NCBI GenBank assembly: GCA_001577635.1
Contig: LSBP01000022.1
Coordinates: 1-56,517, forward strand
Length of the DNA: 56,517 bases
Direction: 5' to 3'
Origin: Halomonadaceae bacterium T82-2
Lineage (GTDB): Bacteria; Pseudomonadota; Gammaproteobacteria; Pseudomonadales; Halomonadaceae
This document shows positions 1-5,359 of the stretch, piece after piece (the stretch's first letter is position 1; each line of letters starts with the position of its first letter). Made by a program: the position numbers and the translations under genes. The notes beneath the pieces were generated by a model. It worked only from the letters and a program-made list of their open reading frames with translations. It searched no databases and was not told the origin of the DNA.

Positions 1-372
1 TCGGCGCTGTATTGCCTGCGTTTCCTGCTCATGATCAGGTTCTCCTGTCGGAATGATCAGAGCTTAGCGCCTGGTCCGAATTTCGGGGTCCACTTCAGGT
101 GTGGCTGTCCGAACAACCGCCCTCGTGTTTACCTGGTGGAGCTGATGACCGCCCCCCTTGAAGGGAGAAGATTCCCAATTTACCGAAGACCGGACAGGGA
201 GACTTGCCCAGGCCGTGGCTCCCTGTGTGAATTCACTTCCCTGAGCATGCCAGCCAGGCGACCAATCGCTCGTTTCGGATATTGCGAATTTTGTTTATTT
301 CGAATAGCCTGGCAAGTAACGCTAGAACACGAAACGGCAGCCAGCAGTAGCGGGCTGCGTGGAGGTCATGCC
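1..372. other. Non-coding left edge with IS-end-like sequence
   Basis: No convincing gene lies here; the reading frame open through it on the plus strand only becomes protein-like from 373. Positions 74-97 resemble the terminal inverted repeat of an IS3-family element (a GTCCGAA start, a GGGGTCC core and a terminal CTTCA); this is recalled family knowledge, not a database match. The octamer ATGATCAG occurs at 31-38 and again at 53-60, and GTCCGAA at 74-80 and 107-113. A ribosome binding site GGAGG at 361-365 belongs to the next gene. Confidence 0.4.
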
Positions 373-825
373 ATGAACACCGCCACCCAAGATACAGTGC
401 CCGACAACCTCGAGCTCACCCGTCTGGCCAGGGCCAGCGCCACCGAGCTCAGCCAGCTGCTCCGCGAGCGTCCCGAGAGTGACCGGGCGCATATCAAGCT
501 GGATGGAGCAGACCTGGTGCTGCCCCGTCAGGCGCTGGTGCTGCTGCGTGACCTGCTGACCGAGATGGCCCAGGGCAATGCCGTGACTATCCTCCCGACC
601 CATGCCGAGGTGACCACCCAGGAAGCCGCCAACATGCTCAATGTCTCGCGGCCGCATCTGGTCAAGCTGCTCGAGGAGGGCGTGATACCCTTTACCCGGG
701 TGGGCACGCATCGCCGGATTCGCCTGCAGGATCTGCTGGCCTACAAGCGCCAGCAGGAGGAGGCCTCCGAGGCCGCCCTGCAGGAACTGGCCGACCAGGC
801 TCAGGATCTGGGCATGGGCTACTGA
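373..825 (+). CDS. Excisionase-family HTH antitoxin
   Basis: A 150-residue protein. The ATG at 373 is preceded by a GGAGG (361-365). Residues 81-126 form an excisionase/MerR-like helix-turn-helix: TTQEAANMLNVSRPHLVKLL followed by a short wing around GTHRRI and a DLLAY tail. The first 70 residues are an alpha-helical region without a recognised motif. This architecture is typical of antitoxins encoded just before PIN-domain toxins, and the next gene starts on the last base of this stop codon (translational coupling). It probably binds its own promoter and neutralises the PIN partner. The partner is truncated here, so this gene may now be an orphan DNA-binding protein. Confidence 0.8.
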   Translation: MNTATQDTVPDNLELTRLARASATELSQLLRERPESDRAHIKLDGADLVLPRQALVLLRDLLTEMAQGNAVTILPTHAEVTTQEAANMLNVSRPHLVKLLEEGVIPFTRVGTHRRIRLQDLLAYKRQQEEASEAALQELADQAQDLGMGY

Positions 826-998
826 TGCGCTTCGTGGTCGTCTACGACGCCTGCGTGCTCTATCCCGCGCCCTTGCGGGACCTGCTGATGCGCCTGGCCA
901 CCACGGGGCTGTTCGCCGCACGCTGGACCGAGCAGATCCACGATGCGTGGACGCGCAACCTGCTCAAGAAGCGCCCCGAACTGGAGTTCGTCTCCTGA
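825..998 (+). pseudogene. Truncated PIN-domain toxin (VapC-like)
   Basis: The ATG at 825 overlaps the antitoxin stop. Only 57 residues remain before a TGA at 996-998, where intact partners of this antitoxin type usually run to about 180-190 residues. The N-terminus keeps the first PIN motif (VVVYDACVLYP, Asp8) and the conserved WTEQIHDAW segment. At position 41, where relatives usually carry an acidic residue (HDEW, from memory), there is Ala. The sequence stops matching a PIN protein after KKRPEL, and what follows is unrelated non-coding DNA. The toxin should therefore be inactive: it lacks the remaining acidic active-site residues. The break is most simply explained by insertion or deletion at the island edge. 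Confidence 0.75.
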
Positions 999-1220
999 GC
1001 CACCGAAGTACTCAGAGTGGCGCAATCATCGCGTCAGCGATCACATTCTGACCACCCCAGGTTGAAGTTTGAAGTGGTCCAATTGGAGCCACGGCCCCGG
1101 CTGGCGCGGTTACTGGCGGGGCTGGGGGCATCAGGGTATCGACTTCGATGTTGCGCCCCCAGATACGCCCCCTTGCATGGGGACATGTCAAGAAGTGCCA
1201 TGAAACGTCCAGACACAAGA

Positions 1221-1240
1221 AAGGGGCCCGGAGGCCCCTT
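1221..1240 (-). terminator. Intrinsic terminator downstream of ssrA
   Basis: An 8-bp perfect stem AAGGGGCC / GGCCCCTT with a 4-nt loop. Read on the minus strand it is followed by TTTCTTG. It lies 47 nt beyond the mature tmRNA 3' end and probably ends the precursor transcript. Confidence 0.65.
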
Positions 1241-1286
1241 CTCATGCGGTTTCTGAAGTTTTGTGGCACCTTCTGAAACCCTTGTT

Positions 1287-1665
1287 TGGTGGAGGCGGCG
1301 GGAATTGAACCCGCGTCCGCCGGCACTCGCCCATTGGCTCTACATGCTTAGTTCCGTCTTTTGTTTTAGCGTTACTAGCTCCGACGGGCAGGATCCAGCA
1401 ACGCGAGCCTTCTTAAGTTTGACGATTGACGTGAAGGCGCCGCCAATCGCGATCCCATTACTTTGCGCTCATCTCCCGTCCACGATGAATGGGCACATCG
1501 CTTCGGGGCCAGGCTAACACCAGCAGGTTTTAAGCTGCCAGCGCGCCCTGAGCGTAGTTTTCGTCGTTTGCGACTATTTAATCGTGATGTTGGATTTACG
1601 AGATACATCACGCTCTCGGCATGCACCGCAGGGATTGCAACCGGCGTCGAAGCCATGTCGCCCCC
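1287..1665 (-). ncRNA. ssrA: tmRNA (transfer-messenger RNA)
   Basis: The RNA rescues ribosomes stalled on broken mRNA, together with SmpB encoded just upstream. On the minus strand it begins GGGGGCGACATGG and ends GGGTTCAATTCCCG then CCGCCTCCACCA. The 5' GGGGGCG pairs with the 3' CGCCTCC (one G-U) to form a seven-pair acceptor stem before ACCA, and the T-arm GTTCAAT is intact. CCA is encoded. The tag frame lies at 1530-1571. Length 379 nt is normal for gammaproteobacteria. A short poor promoter (TAGAGT as -10, around 1679-1684) lies between it and smpB. The 3' end is an integration hotspot and borders accessory DNA here. Confidence 0.97.
1530..1571 (-). other. tmRNA proteolysis-tag reading frame
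   Basis: The resume codon GCA (1571-1569) opens a 13-codon frame reading ANDENYAQGALAA and ending in TAA (1532-1530). With the alanine charged on the tRNA-like end, the tag is 14 residues. The C-terminal ALAA is the ClpXP/ClpAP recognition end. Relative to the E. coli tag it is longer by QGA inserted after NYA or an equivalent position. Confidence 0.95.
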
Positions 1666-1723
1666 GTTGAACTTTCGTACTCTAGCAGATGGGGACCCGG
1701 TCACGCCAGTTCAAGGGGCGCGA

Positions 1724-2203
1724 TCAATTGTTTTCGCGCATGATCCGCGCCTTCTGGCGGTTCCAGTCGCGCTGCTTCTCGGTGGCGCGCTTGTCGTGGA
1801 GCTTCTTGCCCTGCACCAGCGCCAGCTCGCACTTGACGAGGTTCTTCTTCCAGTACAGCTTGAGCGGCACGCAGGTGTGGCCCTTGTCCTGGGTGCGCGA
1901 GAAGATCCTGGCGATCTCCTTGCGGTGCAGCAGCAGCTTGCGGGTCCGCGTCGGGTCGGCCAGCACGTGGGTACTGGCGGTGTTGAGCGGCGTGAAGTGA
2001 CTGCCCAGCAGCCAGGCCTCGCCATCCTTGATCAGGATGTAGGTGTCGGTCAGCTGGGCCTTGCCGGCACGCAGACTCTTGACCTCCCAGCCAGCCAAGG
2101 CCAGGCCGGCCTCGAAGGTCTCTTCGATGTGATACTCGAAGCGTGCCTTCTTGTTCAGGGCGATGGTGTTGCCGCCCGGCTTGTTGGCTTTCTTTTTGGC
2201 CAT
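1724..2203 (-). CDS. smpB: SsrA-binding protein SmpB
   Basis: A 159-residue protein, the normal length, that binds the tRNA-like domain of tmRNA and delivers it to stalled ribosomes. The conserved core is clear: [33 protein letters not shown], and the basic C-terminal tail [21 protein letters not shown], which becomes helical in the mRNA channel. The ATG at 2203 giving [11 protein letters not shown] is chosen because the upstream extension is not conserved-looking. It sits 58 nt upstream of ssrA on the same strand, so the two partners are neighbours and may share read-through transcription. Confidence 0.96.
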   Translation of the reverse strand: MAKKKANKPGGNTIALNKKARFEYHIEETFEAGLALAGWEVKSLRAGKAQLTDTYILIKDGEAWLLGSHFTPLNTASTHVLADPTRTRKLLLHRKEIARIFSRTQDKGHTCVPLKLYWKKNLVKCELALVQGKKLHDKRATEKQRDWNRQKARIMRENN

Positions 2204-2332
2204 GGGTCCTCTGTGTTCGCTGAGTCCTGTCGACAGCCCTCCAACATGGGGCAAGGCGTGTTACCATTCAAGGGCTTGGCGTGATGATTCCCATGATACG
2301 CGCAAGCCCGAGTCAAGTCAGCGGAGAGGTGC

Positions 2333-2770
2333 ATGCCCACGGTCAATCGGTCCGCACTGGTGCGGCATTCCGCCCAGGCCATGTTCGATCTGGTCAACGA
2401 TTTCGAGCGTTACCCGGAGTTTCTGCCCGGCTGCCGCCGCGCGCGGCTGATAGAGAGCGACCAGGAGCACCTGGTCGGCGAGCTGACCCTGGCCAAGGCC
2501 GGCGTCGAGCAGAGCTTCACCACCCGCAACGACCTCTATGCGCCCGAGCGCATCGAGCTGTCGCTGGTCAGCGGCCCGTTCCGGCGCCTGCAGGGCCAGT
2601 GGCTGTTCATGCCCATGGGCGAACAGGCCTGCAAGGTGGCGCTGGAGATGAACTTCGAGTTTTCCAACCGCCTGCTCGGCATGGCCTTCGGCAAGCTGTT
2701 CAGCCAGATGGCCGGGCAACTGGTGGAAGCGTTCACGCGCCGGGCCGACGAGGTCTACGGACGTGGCTGA
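2333..2770 (+). CDS. ratA: RatA / Coq10-like START-domain protein
   Basis: A 145-residue protein of the polyketide-cyclase/START (COQ10) family: FDLVNDFERYPEFLPGCRRARL near the N-terminus and an amphipathic C-terminal helix ending FSQMAGQLVEAFTRRADEVYG. E. coli RatA has been described as inhibiting 70S ribosome association, while homologues act as ubiquinone-binding chaperones; which applies here cannot be read from sequence. It is divergent from smpB, as in many gammaproteobacteria, and overlaps the next gene by 8 nt. Confidence 0.9.
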   Translation: MPTVNRSALVRHSAQAMFDLVNDFERYPEFLPGCRRARLIESDQEHLVGELTLAKAGVEQSFTTRNDLYAPERIELSLVSGPFRRLQGQWLFMPMGEQACKVALEMNFEFSNRLLGMAFGKLFSQMAGQLVEAFTRRADEVYGRG

Positions 2771-3062
2771 TGCCGTGCGGGTCGAGGTGGCCTTCGCCCT
2801 GCCTCAGCGCCAGGTGATCGTGCCGCTGACGCTGCCGCCGGGCACCTCGGCGCGCGAGGCGGTGCGACGGGCGCATCTCGAGAGCCACTTCGCCGACCTG
2901 CCGACCGAGACGTTTTCCGAGGCCGAACTGGGCATCTTCGGGCGGCGCCTCGACGCCCCCGAGCAGTACACGCTGACGAACGGCGACCGCGTCGAGCTCT
3001 ATCGCCCTCTGCGCATCGATCCCAAGCAGGCGCGCCGGCTGCGCGCCGCCCGCAAGCGCTGA
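2763..3062 (+). CDS. rnfH: RnfH family ubiquitin-like protein (RatB)
   Basis: A 99-residue protein with a GTG start at 2763, inside the end of ratA, which implies translational coupling. It has the beta-grasp pattern of UPF0125/RnfH proteins: VRVEVAFALPQRQVIVPLTLPPG, then a LGIFGRRL segment and the YRPLRIDPKQARRLRA tail that defines the family. Its molecular function is not established. The ratA-rnfH-bamE neighbourhood is widely conserved. The stop lies one base from the convergent bamE stop. Confidence 0.9.
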   Translation: MADAVRVEVAFALPQRQVIVPLTLPPGTSAREAVRRAHLESHFADLPTETFSEAELGIFGRRLDAPEQYTLTNGDRVELYRPLRIDPKQARRLRAARKR

Positions 3063-3063
3063 T

Positions 3064-3543
3064 TCATTCGGCGGCGGGCGTGGCCCCCTCGACCGCCCCG
3101 GTCGCCGGCTCGCCGCCCTGCGGCACGCGGTTGGGCGTGGTGTCGAGCAGATTGCCGGGCAGGGCGTCTTCCTCGATGGCCGGCCCCGCACTCGACTCGG
3201 CCTTGAGCTCCACCTCCTTGTCGATGTCGCCGCTGGTGCGCATGTCGACCAGCCGATCGTCGGCGAAGGTCAGGGTCAGGCGCTTGTAGACCTTGCCGCC
3301 GTAGGCCTTGTCGAGCAGGAAGACGTAGTCCCACTGGCTGGCGCTGAACGGCGTCTCGAGCAGCGGGCTGCCCATCACGTACTGGACCTGCTTGCGGGTC
3401 ATGCCCGGCTTGAGCTGGGCCAGCATTTCCTGAGTGATGAGATTGCCCTGTGGCAGGTCGCGCTTGTAGACGCCGAAGTAGCTGCAGCCGGCCAGCAGCC
3501 CCAGGGCGAGCGAAAAGATGACTATTTTGATCAGGTTTTGCAT
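3064..3543 (-). CDS. bamE: Outer membrane assembly lipoprotein BamE (SmpA/OmlA)
   Basis: A 159-residue lipoprotein of the BAM complex that inserts beta-barrels into the outer membrane. Residues 1-20 are a lipoprotein signal with lipobox LLAGC, so Cys20 is lipidated. The SmpA/OmlA domain follows: LKPGMTRKQVQYVMGSPLL and WDYVFLLDKA, then KRLTLTFADDRLV. A C-terminal extension of about 40 acidic and proline-rich residues is longer than in E. coli (113 aa). It is transcribed divergently from fur across a 72-nt gap that must hold both promoters. Confidence 0.94.
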   Translation of the reverse strand: MQNLIKIVIFSLALGLLAGCSYFGVYKRDLPQGNLITQEMLAQLKPGMTRKQVQYVMGSPLLETPFSASQWDYVFLLDKAYGGKVYKRLTLTFADDRLVDMRTSGDIDKEVELKAESSAGPAIEEDALPGNLLDTTPNRVPQGGEPATGAVEGATPAAE

Positions 3544-3615
3544 TTGGCCCCGTTCTTCACTATCGTTGCTCTGGCCGATCATACCCGACCCACCACGATA
3601 CTGCGAAGAGTTACC

Positions 3616-4047
3616 ATGGCCGATCAGAACCATGAGCTGCGCCGTGCAGGCCTGAAGGTCACCCTGCCGCGCGTGAAGATCCTGCAGATTCTCGAGCGAT
3701 CGAAGGACATGGAAACCCACCTCAGCGCCGAGGACGTCTACAAGGCGCTGCTCGATGCCGGTGAGGATGTGGGTCTGGCCACGGTATACCGCGTTCTGAC
3801 CCAGTTCGAGGCCGCCGGCCTGGTGGTGCGCCATCACTTCGACGGCGGCCACGCCCTGTTCGAGGTCTCCCAGGAGGAACACCACGACCACATGGTGTGC
3901 CTGGAAAGCGGCAAGATCGTCGAGTTCTTCGACGAGGCCATCGAGCGCCGCCAGCAGGAAATCGCCGAGGAACACGGCTACGAGCTGGTCGACCATGCCT
4001 TGGTGCTGTACGTGCGCCCCAAGGACGCCGAGGCCCCCCACCAGTAG
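3616..4047 (+). CDS. fur: Ferric uptake regulator Fur
   Basis: A 143-residue iron-responsive repressor. The ATG at 3616 (MADQNHELRRAGLKVTLPR) is preferred to upstream starts because it matches the family N-terminus. The winged helix spans about 1-80 with recognition helix GLATVYRVLTQF. The metal-binding residues are present: His35, Glu83, the HHDH cluster at 89-92 and His127. Only one cysteine (Cys95) remains of the CxxC pair seen in E. coli Fur, since the second is replaced (CLESGK). Fur-box-like sequences at 51656-51704 suggest a target within this window. Confidence 0.96.
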   Translation: MADQNHELRRAGLKVTLPRVKILQILERSKDMETHLSAEDVYKALLDAGEDVGLATVYRVLTQFEAAGLVVRHHFDGGHALFEVSQEEHHDHMVCLESGKIVEFFDEAIERRQQEIAEEHGYELVDHALVLYVRPKDAEAPHQ

Positions 4048-4167
4048 GCAGCAGGCCGGCCATCCCCCGGCAGGTGGCGGGCCGCTCACGCGCGCTTGCC
4101 TTGATCCTCGCCGGGGCACCCCCACTGTCTATCCCGCTCGACCCCACCGATGACGGCCAAGCCGGTG

Positions 4168-4362
4168 TCACCGCGACAGATCCGTCCCCAGCAAATGCCC
4201 CAGCGCCTGCGTGTCACAGGCCGCGTGCGGCACCACGACACTCTCGAGATCCACCGCCCGGCAGCGCGGGCAGGGCTGCACGCCCCGCGAGCCGCGCCGC
4301 TCCACATAGACCAGCGCCTGACAGTGGCGGCACAGAAACAACGCCCGGCGTGATTCGATCAT
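4168..4362 (-). CDS. Small zinc-ribbon protein
   Basis: A 64-residue ORF. The ATG at 4362 has a strong GGGGGAGG ribosome binding site just upstream. It contains two CxxC knuckles, Cys11/Cys14 and Cys31/Cys34 (CRHC and CPRC), spaced as in a rubredoxin-like or DNA/RNA-associated zinc ribbon. The C-terminal 25 residues have no recognised motif. It is convergent with fur. Function unknown; the motif and start signal make it likely to be a real gene. Confidence 0.65.
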   Translation of the reverse strand: MIESRRALFLCRHCQALVYVERRGSRGVQPCPRCRAVDLESVVVPHAACDTQALGHLLGTDLSR

Positions 4363-4613
4363 GACACCTCCCCCTGACACCATCCCTTGTTCATGCCGGT
4401 CTCGGCCGGCTTGATATCTTCAGTGTGTCAGGCCCCGTGCGGGCGTCGAGATGAAAACCGTGACGCCGGCGACATGAACCGAATCGACTTATTACCTGTC
4501 GCAGGACTGAGAAGGGTGGCTGCGTCGGCATGATCGACGCTCGCCCGGCGTTCAATGGCCCGGCGCGGATATGCCACACTGTTCCCGAACCGTCATGGAA
4601 GGAGTTCGCCATC

Positions 4614-4826
4614 ATGCTCAAGAAAACGATCACCTGGCGTGAGGTGCCGGGCGCCGGCGACAGCGAGCCGCGTTACGAGGTCTACGACAGCGATACCGGC
4701 ACCGTCATCGGCCTCTACGACAGCCGCGAGGCCGCCCAGGCCGAAGTGGAGTCCATGAACCAGTCCGATGTGGAAGGCCGGGGAAGCGGCCATCGCAAGC
4801 AGGAAGCCGATCCCGCCGGCGGCTGA
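4614..4826 (+). CDS. Hypothetical 70-residue protein
   Basis: The ATG at 4614 lies 9 nt after a GGAAGGAG sequence. The first 50 residues look like a compact beta-beta-alpha fold: TITWREVP, YEVYDSDTGTVIGLYDSREAAQAEVE. The last 20 are polar and probably disordered. It has no membrane segment or cysteine. I do not recognise the family. It is convergent with the zinc-ribbon gene at 4866-5063. Coding potential is supported by the start signal and the amino-acid pattern only. Confidence 0.6.
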   Translation: MLKKTITWREVPGAGDSEPRYEVYDSDTGTVIGLYDSREAAQAEVESMNQSDVEGRGSGHRKQEADPAGG

Positions 4827-4865
4827 CGGCGAGTGGCCGGGCATTCCCCGGCCCTCTGGGGGCGA

Positions 4866-5063
4866 TCAGGAGGCGGCACGTCCCGCCGTTTCGCGCCAGG
4901 GCGCCTTGCCCGCCGCCATGACCTTCTCGAGATCATCGCCGTGGCACTTGAAGGCCCGACAGTCGGCACAGCGAATCTCCTGTTCGCTGTCCGCGGGCAT
5001 CGGCAGCAGGAAGCGCTCCCCGCCGCACACATTGCATTGCAGTTCCAGCGTTACCGTCAGCAT
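4866..5063 (-). CDS. Small zinc-ribbon protein
   Basis: A 65-residue protein starting at 5063, 6 nt after a GGAAAGGG site (the ATG at 5069 abuts that site and is less likely). Two CxxC pairs, Cys10/Cys13 (CNVC) and Cys32/Cys35 (CADC), frame a short acidic loop, followed by KCHGDDLEKVMAAG. This is a second, non-homologous-looking zinc ribbon within 1 kb. No function can be assigned. A perfect 15-bp palindrome lies about 105 nt upstream. Confidence 0.65.
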   Translation of the reverse strand: MLTVTLELQCNVCGGERFLLPMPADSEQEIRCADCRAFKCHGDDLEKVMAAGKAPWRETAGRAAS

Positions 5064-5168
5064 GGTCATCCCTTTCCGTTGTTGATGTGTCGCGTCCCTG
5101 GGTACGGCGCAGTCGGCCGTCCATTCCCGCCAACCCGCCACGCGACGGGTTGAACTCGGCGGCCCTAC

Positions 5169-5183
5169 GTACAAGAATTGTAC
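5169..5183. promoter_or_regulatory. Perfect palindrome, candidate operator
   Basis: GTACAA-GAA-TTGTAC, a 6-bp inverted repeat around 3 nt, in an AT-rich island within very GC-rich DNA. It lies between the divergent zinc-ribbon gene (start 5063) and the mechanosensitive channel gene (start 5360) and overlaps a possible -10 (TACAAT). The shape fits a dimeric repressor site; the regulator is unknown. Confidence 0.4.
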
Positions 5184-5359
5184 AATATACAGCCAAACGG
5201 GCCCCTTCGCTATCGCCGCCAGTATCCCGACGCCCCGTGACAGGGCCGTGAAACCCGCGATCGTGGCTCGGGCCGAGGGGGCGGCGATGTTATCATCAGG
5301 GCCTGCTAATTCCACAAGACAAGAATGGCGAGACGCGCCACTTCACATGGAGGTTCGAC

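Larger units (their letters stand above)
1..1286. mobile_element. Probable remnant of an ssrA-integrated genomic island
   Basis: Everything left of the ssrA 3' end looks accessory: an antitoxin gene, a broken toxin gene, IS-end-like sequence at 74-97 and an oppositely oriented partial match (TGAAGTGGTC, 1070-1079). The 3' end of tmRNA is a classic target for tyrosine integrases, which leave ssrA intact and place the island downstream of it, exactly where this material lies. No integrase is visible between 999 and 1286, so the end is either decayed or the integrase sits outside the window at the far end of the island. Island status is inferred from position and content. Confidence 0.45.

Noticed and set aside
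1463-2284. A 273-codon plus-strand frame across ssrA and smpB
   Set aside because: It is antisense to the tmRNA gene and smpB, both certain.
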